Source: Bacillota bacterium (GTDB lineage: Bacteria; Bacillota; Clostridia; Christensenellales; CAG-138). From it: a stretch of DNA of 7,469 bases. Both the position numbers and the translations under genes were made by a program. Of this stretch, positions 1-5,565 are shown piece by piece; within the stretch, counting starts at the first letter, position 1, and the number at the start of each line of letters is the position of its first letter. The DNA lies in the NCBI GenBank assembly GCA_023416895.1, contig JAEZGQ010000136.1:1-7469 (forward strand). The letters run 5' to 3'. The notes under the pieces were generated by a model that was not told the origin of the DNA, made no database searches, and worked only from the letters and a program-made list of their open reading frames with translations.

Positions 1-2
1 AC

Positions 3-302
3 GTATACGCGGCGGGTTATGACCTTGTGAACCGCCTTGATACCGTGCTTGCGGAATTCGACGCGGTCATCGGGCTTGATCGCCTAAAGGCGGTTCACCT
101 CAACGACAGTATGTTTCCGCTCGGCTCGAAAAAAGACAGGCATATGCCGCTTGGCAAGGGCTGTATCGGGCTTGAGGCGATTTTGCGCATACTTTCGCAC
201 GCGGCGCTGCACCATCTGCCCTTTTACCTTGAAACTCCGCTCGACGATGTGGGGCATGCTGCGGAATTGCGAGCCATAAAAGAGGCGCTTGACGCGCTTT
301 AG
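3..302 (+). CDS. nfo: Endonuclease IV (AP endonuclease), C-terminal part, 5' end outside window
   Basis: Endonuclease IV cleaves DNA 5' to abasic sites in base-excision repair, using a trinuclear zinc centre in a TIM barrel. The reading frame is open from the left edge, beginning V-Y-A-A-G-Y-D, which fits the conserved AAGYD stretch just after the D-T-C-H metal motif; that motif itself lies outside the window. Visible metal ligands are the His of HLNDS (codon at 96), the Asp and His of KDRH, and the Glu of LETP. Their spacing (13, 2 and 30 residues) equals that of E. coli Nfo His216, Asp229, His231 and Glu261, recalled from memory. The glycine-rich LGKGCIG segment is also typical. The frame ends with TAG at 300-302. 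About 99 codons are present of the roughly 280 usual for the family. The GTG at 27 is an internal valine, not a start. It converges on lpdA across a shared hairpin. Confidence 0.95.
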   Translation, partial: VYAAGYDLVNRLDTVLAEFDAVIGLDRLKAVHLNDSMFPLGSKKDRHMPLGKGCIGLEAILRILSHAALHHLPFYLETPLDDVGHAAELRAIKEALDAL

Positions 303-318
303 CACTCCTTCCTAGCGA

Positions 319-353
319 AACGGCAGGGCAAGCGATGCGCAAGCCCTGCCGTT
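319..353. terminator. GC-rich hairpin between convergent nfo and lpdA, likely two-way terminator
   Basis: A perfect 11-bp inverted repeat (aacggcagggc, 319-329, and gccctgccgtt, 343-353) encloses a 13-nt loop that can form a further 3-bp GCG/CGC stem. It sits 16 bp after the nfo stop and 12 bp after the lpdA stop, the expected place for a terminator shared by two converging genes. The U-tract is weak in both directions: GTTGTTCATGTCCTTTT follows on the plus strand and only TTTCGC on the minus strand. Termination efficiency is therefore uncertain. Confidence 0.7.
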
Positions 354-365
354 GTTCATGTCCTT

Positions 366-1730
366 TTATAGCTGGAATACGGCTTCCCGTATGATTTCCG
401 AAACCGTCGGATGCGGGAACACAATTTCCTTGATTTTATCGATGGGCGTTTGCAGCTCAACAAAAATACCCGCCGCCACAATAAACTCCGAAGAATAGTT
501 GCAAAGTGCCTGCGCGCCAAGAAGCACGCCGCGCTTTTTGTCCGCAACGAGCTTGAAAACGCCGTCACCGCCCTCGTTTTCCGCAAGATAGCGTCCGCTA
601 AAACGCATGGGTATGGTAACGCACGCCACGTCGAACCCCTTTTCCAAGGCGCTCGCCTCGGTTTCACCCACGGAGGCAAGCTCGGGGTTGGTGTAAAGCA
701 CCGCCGGAATGGCGTTATAGCGCATGGAATCCGCCTTCCCAAGCATATGATTGACCGCCACTTCCGCCTCGCGGTACGCGGTGTGCGCCAACATGGACTT
801 GCCGTTGATGTCGCCCGCGGCATACACATTTTCCACGTTGGTAAGCATATGCTCGTCGGTCACCACAGCGCCGCGCTCTATCGTTACGCCAATGGTTTCA
901 AGCCCCATGCCCTGCGCGTTTGCCTTTCTGCCGATAGAAAGAAGCACCGCACCGGCTTCCAAGAAGCATTCGGCACCGTCCTTTTCATACCTCACGCCGT
1001 TTTGCGCAATTTCCGTGACGCGCGCGCTGAGCGCAAAGGAAATGCCCTTCTTTTCGTAACCCTTTTGCAAAAGCGCAACAAGCTCCCTATCGTTTTCGCC
1101 CGCAATATGATCGAGCATTTCAACGACTGTCACCTTCACGCCCACGGAGTTGAAGTACGACGCAAGCTCAAGCCCAATCACCCCGCCGCCGATGACGCAG
1201 AGCGTTTCAGGAAGTTCCTTGCGTTCAAGCGCCTCGCGGCTTGTGATGGCAAAGCCCGTTTGCACCGCCTCGGCAAGCCCCCTAATGGGCGGCAGGGCAG
1301 GTACGGAGCCCGTCGCGAGAAGTAAGCGTTTCCCTGTATGCGTTTCACCCGCGGCGTTTACCAAGAAACCGGCCTCGGTTTTGCCCGCAACTGTTCCTTC
1401 GCCCTCAACAAGCGTTACGTTTTGGGACTTCAGCGTATTTTTTACGCCGCTGACAAGCAGTTTTACAACTTTATCTTTGCGCGCCACGACCTTTGCGTGG
1501 TCGATGTTTGCCTCCGGCGCGCTCACACCGTATTTACCGCCGTTTACCGCGCCGTCGTAAAGCTTGGCGCTGTAAAGCAGCGTTTTTGTGGGGATGCAAC
1601 CCTCGTTGAGGCATACGCCGCCCACCGAACGTTTTTCCACGAGCAGCACGCTCATACCAGCATGGCCCGCCCGTTCCGCCGCTAAGTAGCCCGCAGGGCC
1701 TCCACCCAAAACGATGAGATCATAAATCAT
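366..1730 (-). CDS. lpdA: Dihydrolipoamide dehydrogenase (E3)
   Basis: This flavoprotein re-oxidises dihydrolipoyl groups of 2-oxoacid dehydrogenase complexes or of the glycine cleavage H protein, passing electrons through a disulfide and FAD to NAD+. The 454-residue protein is complete and of normal length. It shows an N-terminal FAD-binding GGGPAG (9-14), the redox pair C40-LNEG-C45, a second dinucleotide fold GGGVIG (181-186), the FAD-contacting AAGD (304-307) and the C-terminal interface motif HPTVSE, with catalytic His440 and Glu445. There is no N-terminal lipoyl domain. The ATG at 1730 is supported by GGAGG (1739-1743) eight bases upstream. No E1, E2, lipoyl synthesis or glycine cleavage genes are visible, so the complex it serves is unknown. 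Mercuric or glutathione reductase are less likely given the CLNEGC and HPTxSE pattern. Confidence 0.95.
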   Translation of the reverse strand: MIYDLIVLGGGPAGYLAAERAGHAGMSVLLVEKRSVGGVCLNEGCIPTKTLLYSAKLYDGAVNGGKYGVSAPEANIDHAKVVARKDKVVKLLVSGVKNTLKSQNVTLVEGEGTVAGKTEAGFLVNAAGETHTGKRLLLATGSVPALPPIRGLAEAVQTGFAITSREALERKELPETLCVIGGGVIGLELASYFNSVGVKVTVVEMLDHIAGENDRELVALLQKGYEKKGISFALSARVTEIAQNGVRYEKDGAECFLEAGAVLLSIGRKANAQGMGLETIGVTIERGAVVTDEHMLTNVENVYAAGDINGKSMLAHTAYREAEVAVNHMLGKADSMRYNAIPAVLYTNPELASVGETEASALEKGFDVACVTIPMRFSGRYLAENEGGDGVFKLVADKKRGVLLGAQALCNYSSEFIVAAGIFVELQTPIDKIKEIVFPHPTVSEIIREAVFQL

Positions 1731-1774
1731 CAGGAAATCCTCCGTATGCGATCAGTATCGATTGTTCTTTTTCC

Positions 1775-1804
1775 ATGGTACTTGCCGCCGAGCATGCTCG
1801 TCAA
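1775..1804 (-). promoter_or_regulatory. Probable sigma-A promoter of lpdA
   Basis: Read on the minus strand, TTGACG (1799-1804) is followed after 18 bp by TACCAT (1775-1780), matching the consensus at 5 of 6 and 4 of 6 positions. The predicted start near 1768 gives a leader of about 38 nt that contains the lpdA ribosome site. The same TTGAC-18 bp-TAC layout occurs at the CoA-transferase operon. A perfect 12-bp palindrome fills part of the spacer and touches the -35 box, which suggests repressor control. This is a by-eye prediction. Confidence 0.55.
1789..1800. promoter_or_regulatory. Perfect 12-bp palindrome over the lpdA -35/spacer, possible operator
   Basis: CGAGCATGCTCG is its own reverse complement. 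It overlaps the last two bases of the predicted lpdA -35 hexamer and the adjoining spacer, where a bound dimeric protein would block RNA polymerase. No regulator family is recognised from the sequence of the site. Confidence 0.35.
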
Positions 1805-1814
1805 GCGGGCTACG

Positions 1815-1830
1815 AAAAGATATATCTTTT
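1815..1830. promoter_or_regulatory. Perfect 16-bp AT-rich palindrome upstream of lpdA -35, possible operator
   Basis: AAAAGATATATCTTTT is a perfect palindrome, and allowing one bulged T it extends to CG on each side. Its centre lies about 54 bp upstream of the predicted lpdA start site, so it could bind an activator or act as an UP-like element. No U-tract follows a GC stem, so it does not look like a terminator. Function is inferred only from symmetry and position. Confidence 0.35.
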
Positions 1831-1898
1831 TCGAGGGCGGAAACGAAGCTTCGCAGAGCAAAAGCCTTATCCGCGGGGAAGTCTGAAACCGAGAACCG

Positions 1899-1927
1899 TT
1901 GTGCCATGCTTTTTGATTTGCTATGAT
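1899..1927 (+). promoter_or_regulatory. Extended -10 promoter of the lipoprotein gene
   Basis: The sequence TGcTATGAT (1919-1927) is an extended -10 element, with the TG dinucleotide correctly placed before a 5-of-6 hexamer. A weak -35, TTGTGC (1899-1904), lies 17 bp upstream, as expected when an extended -10 compensates. Transcription would begin near 1934, leaving a leader of about 40 nt with the AAAGGGG ribosome site at 1959-1965. Confidence 0.55.
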
Positions 1928-1973
1928 AACAATGAGAACCAAACATGAATGACGACCGAAAGGGGTAGCGCTC

Positions 1974-2312
1974 ATGCATAAAAAATTCGGCTTGCTGCTG
2001 GCTGTTGCTTGCGCCTGTTTCTTCTTGGGGTGTAGTGACCCTAACCCTTCTACACCAAATACACTCCCTCCCTGCCTGATGATTGACGACATACTTTACT
2101 ATTACACGGGCGAGGCGGTTCCCACGCAGATCGAAGAAGCTTTAATTTTGGGAAGCGTTACCTCTACGGTACCTTTAACCGAACTGCCAACCAAACATGA
2201 ACAGTCAAACATGGCGCCCATTTTGAATTGCCCGTATGCGAAATATGAGGAGAGCATTGTTGTGCTTATGGAAGAGAACTGGATACTTTTTGAAACACGG
2301 GAAACGGATTGA
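1974..2312 (+). CDS. Small secreted lipoprotein of unknown function
   Basis: The 112-residue product has a short basic N-terminus (MHKK), a hydrophobic core and a lipobox-like F-L-G-C, so Cys20 is the probable lipidation site and the mature protein would be anchored on the outer face of the membrane. Phe at -3 is not the usual Leu, a mild oddity. The mature part starts with a Ser/Pro/Asn/Thr-rich linker (21-33). It is followed by a compact domain with YYYTGE (42-47), a S-x-V-P-L stretch (64-68), NCPYAKY (85-91) and a final VVLMEENWILFE (96-107) that reads like a beta hairpin. I recall similar short lipoproteins in Firmicutes with the YYxTGE and WxLFE pattern, but no established function. AAAGGGG at 1959-1965 lies 8 bases before the ATG. 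It stands alone, divergent from lpdA and convergent with the CoA-transferase operon. Confidence 0.8.
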   Translation: MHKKFGLLLAVACACFFLGCSDPNPSTPNTLPPCLMIDDILYYYTGEAVPTQIEEALILGSVTSTVPLTELPTKHEQSNMAPILNCPYAKYEESIVVLMEENWILFETRETD

Positions 2313-2321
2313 ACTCCGTTT
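2302..2321 (+). terminator. Weak hairpin overlapping the lipoprotein stop codon
   Basis: AAACGGA (2302-2308) and TCCGTTT (2315-2321) can form a 7-bp stem with a 6-nt loop that includes the TGA stop. The following TCAATAATTTTCC has only an interrupted T-run. It may slow or stabilise the 3' end, but the stronger terminator lies further downstream. Confidence 0.25.
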
Positions 2322-2507
2322 TCAATAATTTTCCTTCCATAACTTAGATACGCCTAAAAAGGGATTTTGCAGTAAAGCTTCTTTTCCGAAATCAGTCCTG
2401 CCTATGATGCGTAAACAAGACAGGAGCCGCATCGCTTTTTGCGATACAGCCCCGTTTTCTTTCCACACCGCCCTGAGGGCGGCTTTTTTCCTTATGATGC
2501 GATTGCT
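2313..2507. other. Non-coding interval between the convergent lipoprotein and thioesterase genes
   Basis: About 195 bp with no convincing gene on either strand. It holds a small ATCGC-TTTTT-GCGAT hairpin (2431-2445), the strong plus-strand terminator at 2468-2489, and a 9-bp direct repeat tatgatgcg at 2403-2411 and 2493-2501. The first copy contains a TATGAT that could serve as a -10 box for a short RNA ending at the terminator. Confidence 0.6.
2468..2489 (+). terminator. Rho-independent terminator
   Basis: CCGCCC (2468-2473), loop TGA, GGGCGG (2477-2482), then C and six T residues (2484-2489). This is a textbook intrinsic terminator on the plus strand and probably ends the lipoprotein transcript, leaving a 3' tail of about 175 nt. 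On the minus strand the same stem is followed by GTGTGG, with no U-tract, so it is a poor terminator for the operon ending at 2508. Confidence 0.9.
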
Positions 2508-2894
2508 TTATTTTGCCGCCTTCGCGTTTGTTTTTTCCATAAACCGTTCGGCGTCGATGATGAAGCGTTCATGCTTACCTTCGCCGATCAGCCCTTTTTC
2601 ATCGTATGCGCGCACGTCAAACACAAGCCGCCGGTTATCGACCTCGATAAGCTCGCTTTCCGCACGCACCTCCATACCCTCCGGCGTGGCGCTCAAATGC
2701 TTCACGTTTACGAGCGTTCCCACGGTGGTCTGCCCTTCTTTTAAGTGCGGCTGCACGCTTTTTGCTGCCGCATCCTCCATGATCGCCACCATCATAGGCG
2801 TTGCGAACACGGGCAAAAGCCCGCTCTTCATCGCCTCCGCCGTATTGGAGGGGTTTACCTTAACCTTCGTTTCCCCTTTGATGCCAAGCTGCAT
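2508..2894 (-). CDS. FlK-like hotdog-fold acyl-CoA thioesterase
   Basis: A 128-residue single-domain hotdog protein that probably hydrolyses an acyl-CoA. The segment VFATPMMVAIMED is followed by VGT and KHLSATP, and then by GEGKHERFIID, a signature of the fluoroacetyl-CoA thioesterase (FlK) superfamily. Thr32, Glu40, Gly59 and His66 have exactly the spacing of FlK Thr42, Glu50, Gly69 and His76 (recalled from memory). The FlK gate residues Phe33 and Phe36 correspond to Lys23 and Leu26 here, so fluoroacetyl-CoA is not the likely substrate. The ATG at 2894 has AAGGGAA (2901-2907) six bases upstream, inside the 17-bp gap after the thiolase stop; longer in-frame starts would run into the thiolase gene. 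As last gene of the operon it may remove a dead-end or excess acyl-CoA. A hotdog ammonia lyase (3-aminobutyryl-CoA type) is an alternative, but less supported by the motifs. Confidence 0.85.
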   Translation of the reverse strand: MQLGIKGETKVKVNPSNTAEAMKSGLLPVFATPMMVAIMEDAAAKSVQPHLKEGQTTVGTLVNVKHLSATPEGMEVRAESELIEVDNRRLVFDVRAYDEKGLIGEGKHERFIIDAERFMEKTNAKAAK

Positions 2895-2911
2895 GTTTCT
2901 TTCCCTTGGCC

Positions 2912-4093
2912 CTACAGCGCTTCCACGACGGCGCTCACGCCCATGCCGCCGCCCACGCAAAGCGTGGCGAGGCCGCGTTTTTTGCCTTGCCGTTTGAGCT
3001 CGTAAAGAAGCGTTACCAAAATGCGGCAACCGGAAGCGCCGATGGGGTGCCCAAGCGCAATTGCGCCGCCGTTGACGTTAAGCTTTTCCTCAGGGAAGTG
3101 AAGCTCGCCGCCTACCGCGAGCGCCTGCGCCGCAAACGCCTCGTTCGCCTCAATGAGGTCGATGTCGTCCATCGTGAGGTTTGCGCGCTTGAGCGCCTTT
3201 TTCGTGCTCGCCACAGGGCCAATGCCCATAACGGAAGGCTCCACGCCCGCGGACACGCATACGATAAGCTTTGCAAGCGGCTTTACGCCAAGCTCACGCG
3301 CTTTTTCCGCGCTCATCACAACCACCGCGGCCGCGCCGTCGTTGATGCCGGATGCGTTCGCCGCCGTAACCGTGCCGTCGCTTACAAAGGCAGGCTTCAG
3401 CTTCAAAAGCCCCTCGGCGGTTACGCCTGCGCGGGGGAATTCGTCCTTGTTGAACTCGATGGTTTCCTTTTTGGTTTTGATGAGAACTGGAACGATCTCC
3501 TCGTTGAACTTGCCCGCATTTTGCGCCGCCTCGCATTTCTGCTGGCTCTTTGCGGCAAATTCATCCTGACGTTCGCGGGTAACGTTGTATTCTTTTGCTA
3601 CGTTTTCCGCGGTAATGCCCATGTGATAGTTGTTGAACGCATCCCAAAGGCCGTCCTTTACCATGGTATCCACAACTTTGCCGTCGTTCATGCGGTAGCC
3701 AAAGCGCGCTTGTTGTAAAACATAGGGCGCAAGGCTCATGTTTTCCGTACCGCCCGCCACAACGATGTCCGCATCGCCCGCGGCGATGAGCGCCGCCGCA
3801 AGCCCTACGCATTTGAGTCCAGAGCCGCACACGTTGTTTACGGTGGTTGCGGGCACCTCAACAGGAAGCCCCGCCTTGATCGCAGCCTGGCGCGCTACGT
3901 TTTGCCCAAGACCCGCCTGGAGCACACAGCCCATGTAAACTTCATCGACCTCATTGGGCTTGATCCCTGCGCGGTTGATCGCCTCGCGGATCACCACCGC
4001 GCCAAGTTCCGCAGCCGGAACCTCTGCGAGCGTACCGCCAAATTTCCCAAGCGCCGTACGGCACGCGCCGGCAAGTACGATTTCCTTTGTCAT
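2912..4093 (-). CDS. atoB: Acetyl-CoA acetyltransferase (thiolase)
   Basis: Biosynthetic-type thiolase that reversibly condenses two acetyl-CoA into acetoacetyl-CoA in the cytoplasm, called thl or thlA in clostridia. The 393-residue length is exactly typical. The acyl-accepting Cys89 lies in NNVCGSG, followed by GGTENMS (115-120 region), HMGITAENVA, NEAF (317-320), GHPIGASG with His349, and the proton-donating Cys379 in CVGGGMG. All catalytic residues are present at the positions seen in the Zoogloea enzyme to within one residue. The ATG at 4093 has AAAGGGAG (4101-4108) seven bases upstream. It lies 93 bp after the CoA-transferase B stop, without a terminator between them, and 17 bp before the thioesterase gene. 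A 19-codon reading frame in the 93-bp gap ends inside its start codon. The substrate could also be a 3-ketoacyl-CoA, but operon context favours acetoacetyl-CoA. Confidence 0.95.
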   Translation of the reverse strand: MTKEIVLAGACRTALGKFGGTLAEVPAAELGAVVIREAINRAGIKPNEVDEVYMGCVLQAGLGQNVARQAAIKAGLPVEVPATTVNNVCGSGLKCVGLAAALIAAGDADIVVAGGTENMSLAPYVLQQARFGYRMNDGKVVDTMVKDGLWDAFNNYHMGITAENVAKEYNVTRERQDEFAAKSQQKCEAAQNAGKFNEEIVPVLIKTKKETIEFNKDEFPRAGVTAEGLLKLKPAFVSDGTVTAANASGINDGAAAVVVMSAEKARELGVKPLAKLIVCVSAGVEPSVMGIGPVASTKKALKRANLTMDDIDLIEANEAFAAQALAVGGELHFPEEKLNVNGGAIALGHPIGASGCRILVTLLYELKRQGKKRGLATLCVGGGMGVSAVVEAL

Positions 4094-4149
4094 TTTCTTA
4101 CTCCCTTTCCAAATTCAAATTCATTTGCAATGCGCCGGAGCTCGCCCAT
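4090..4149 (-). CDS. Possible 19-codon leader ORF overlapping the thiolase start
   Basis: On the minus strand an ATG at 4149 opens a frame reading MGELRRIANEFEFGKGVRK that stops at TGA (4090-4092), overlapping the thiolase ATG in an ATGA arrangement typical of translational coupling. A possible ribosome site, GGGG, lies 11 bases upstream of its ATG, which is weak. The thiolase ribosome site lies within this frame. The peptide resembles nothing I know, and the frame may be chance. Confidence 0.2.
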   Translation of the reverse strand: MGELRRIANEFEFGKGVRK

Positions 4150-4186
4150 CTTTAAGCAAACCCCGGCACAGTATAAAAGTCTATTG

Positions 4187-4849
4187 TTATTCGTCTTCCC
4201 CTACATCCATCACCTTAAGGTTTTCGTGGAGGAGGAGCTTTGCCTCGGTGGCGGCAAGCACCTGCTCAACGGTGATGCCTGGGGCAATCTCCTCGAGCAC
4301 AAGCCCTTCCTTGGTCACGCGTATCACGCCCATTTCCGTGACAATCAGTTTTACGACACCCTTACCGGTGAGCGGATAGGTGCATTCCCTCAAAATTTTC
4401 GGCGCACCCTTTGCAGTATGCTCCATGGCGATTACCACCTGACGCGCGCCGGCCACAAGGTCCATCGCGCCGCCCATACCGTTTACTTTTTTGCCCGGCA
4501 CAAGCCAGTTGGCAAGGTTGCCCTGTTCATCCACCTGCAGCGCGCCAAGAACCGCCATGGCGACGTGACCGCCGCGTATGGCCGCAAACGAAGCGGCACT
4601 ATCCACGAACTGTGCGCCTGGGATGGCGGTCACACAACCGCCTCCCGCGTTCCTGATGTCCTTATCCTCCCGGCCGGGCTCAGGCGCAGGCCCAAGGCCC
4701 AAAATGCCGTTTTCCGACTGAAAAATTACCGTAATGCCCTTTGGCACATAGTTTGCCACCATCGTGGGCAGGCCTATTCCGAGGTTCACCACGTCGCCGT
4801 CTTTCAGTTCTTGCGCGATGCGCTTCGCGATAAAAACCTTGCTGTCCAT
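4187..4849 (-). CDS. atoA: 3-oxoacid/acetoacetate CoA-transferase, subunit B
   Basis: Beta subunit of a family I CoA-transferase (AtoA/CtfB/ScoB type), which carries the glutamate that forms the covalent CoA thioester. With the start at 4849 the protein is 220 residues, normal for the family. Glu46 in SENG (45-48) is the expected catalytic residue, preceded by NLGIGLP (22-28) and followed by GGGCVT, GGHVAMAVLGALQVD, GNLANW, GMGGAMDL and a C-terminal GLVLEEIAPG. The start is set by GAGGAGG (4855-4861), five bases upstream of ATG and overlapping the TGA stop of subunit A; the two genes are 10 bp apart, so translation is probably coupled and subunits are made in equal amounts. An upstream TTG would lie inside subunit A and is rejected. 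The substrate pair is inferred from the neighbouring thiolase; butyrate, acetate or a longer 3-oxoacid are possible. Confidence 0.93.
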   Translation of the reverse strand: MDSKVFIAKRIAQELKDGDVVNLGIGLPTMVANYVPKGITVIFQSENGILGLGPAPEPGREDKDIRNAGGGCVTAIPGAQFVDSAASFAAIRGGHVAMAVLGALQVDEQGNLANWLVPGKKVNGMGGAMDLVAGARQVVIAMEHTAKGAPKILRECTYPLTGKGVVKLIVTEMGVIRVTKEGLVLEEIAPGITVEQVLAATEAKLLLHENLKVMDVGEDE

Positions 4850-4854
4850 ATTTC

Positions 4855-4861
4855 CCTCCTC
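4855..4861 (-). promoter_or_regulatory. Ribosome site of subunit B overlapping the subunit A stop codon
   Basis: GAGGAGG on the minus strand shares two bases with the TGA (4860-4862) that ends subunit A and lies five bases from the ATG at 4849. Ribosomes finishing subunit A stop directly on this site, a common layout for coupling two subunits of one enzyme. Confidence 0.85.
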
Positions 4862-5510
4862 AAAGCGCAACGATCGCGTCGATGTAGATGCCGCTGAGCG
4901 TCACAAGATCGGGGTCGATTTCGCCGACCTCCACGATCTCCTCCGCTTCCACCACCGCAAATTTACAGGCCTGCGGCATGATTGCGTTGAAATTCTTGCT
5001 TGAACCACGCATGTAGCAGTTGCCGAATTTATCAACCTTGGTAGCATGCACAAGCGCAACGTCGCCGTGCAGCGCCTTCTCCAGAAGGTATTCCTTTCCA
5101 TCGAGTTCCACCGTTTGCTTGCCTTCGGCCGCGATGGTGCCAACGCCCGTAGGCGTTAAAAACGCGCCGATGCCGCTGCCCGCCGCACGCACAGCCTCCG
5201 CCAGCGTACCCTGCGGCACGAGGACAACGCTTTTCGGGTCAGCCGCATACATGGCACCTGTAAGGGGGTTGCCGCCAACCCACGTGGAGTATACCTTTTT
5301 TACCCTGCCTAGCTCCATAAGCCTGTAGGTATTCAAATAGTCCCAGCCCGTATCGTTGCTGACAATGGTTAGGTCCGTTGCCTCGCTCGTGTTGATCAGA
5401 GCGTCGAGCAAGTGCTCGGGCGTTGCGCACTGCAAAAAGCCGCCGACCATCACCACATCGTTGTCGCGAATGCGGCTGATCGCCTCAGTGGCCGTCATGA
5501 TTTTGTTCAT
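4860..5510 (-). CDS. atoD: 3-oxoacid/acetoacetate CoA-transferase, subunit A
   Basis: Alpha subunit of the same family I CoA-transferase (AtoD/CtfA/ScoA type). The 216-residue protein contains VGGF (22-25), SNDTG (51-55), GNPLTG (80-85), PQGTLAE (99-105), GSGIGAFLTPTGVGT (111-125) and a GKEYLLEKAL...DVALVHATKVDKFGN stretch, all in family order. In the early loop the usual Gly before Thr-Pro is Ala (CATP, 28-31), a small deviation. The ATG at 5510 has GGAGG (5522-5526) 11 bases upstream, slightly long spacing; a GGAG one base from the ATG is too close. The N-terminus MNKIMTATEA matches the usual start of the family. An ATG at 5567 overlaps the -10 box and would precede the transcript. It is the first gene of the operon: subunit A, subunit B, thiolase, thioesterase. 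Confidence 0.93.
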   Translation of the reverse strand: MNKIMTATEAISRIRDNDVVMVGGFLQCATPEHLLDALINTSEATDLTIVSNDTGWDYLNTYRLMELGRVKKVYSTWVGGNPLTGAMYAADPKSVVLVPQGTLAEAVRAAGSGIGAFLTPTGVGTIAAEGKQTVELDGKEYLLEKALHGDVALVHATKVDKFGNCYMRGSSKNFNAIMPQACKFAVVEAEEIVEVGEIDPDLVTLSGIYIDAIVAL

Positions 5511-5565
5511 GCTCCAAGAAACCTCCGATTGGTAAAATAGAATTGCCTGTCGGATCGATAAACCC

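Noticed and set aside
411..1325. Long open frame (304 codons) on the plus strand opposite lpdA
   Set aside because: It is antisense to a well-supported complete gene, has no ribosome site or recognisable motif, and is explained by GC-rich codon use of lpdA.
1752..1979. 75-codon minus-strand frame ending 21 bp before lpdA
   Set aside because: None of its ATG codons has a ribosome site, the product is not recognisable, and it spans the predicted promoters and palindromes. Conservation in relatives would reopen the question.
1730..2092. 120-codon minus-strand frame overlapping the lpdA start and the lipoprotein gene
   Set aside because: It overlaps two better supported starts, lacks a ribosome site and has an unconvincing composition.
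2468..2489. Terminator acting on the CoA-transferase operon as well
   Set aside because: On the minus strand the stem is preceded by A residues but followed by GTGTGG, with no U-tract, so efficient termination in that direction is not supported.
2508..3029. Longer 173-codon version of the thioesterase
   Set aside because: The extra 45 residues are Arg-rich and lie inside the thiolase coding region; the ATG at 2894 has a good ribosome site and matches the family start.
4170..4200. TATACT on the minus strand as a promoter for the thiolase gene
   Set aside because: No -35-like hexamer exists at 16-18 bp and there is no extended -10 TG, so a separate promoter is not supported.
2906..4897. Two long plus-strand open frames (about 270 and 331 codons) opposite the thiolase and CoA-transferase B genes
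   Set aside because: The translations are rich in Arg, His and Ala as expected of antisense frames, cross gene boundaries of the real operon and lack ribosome sites.
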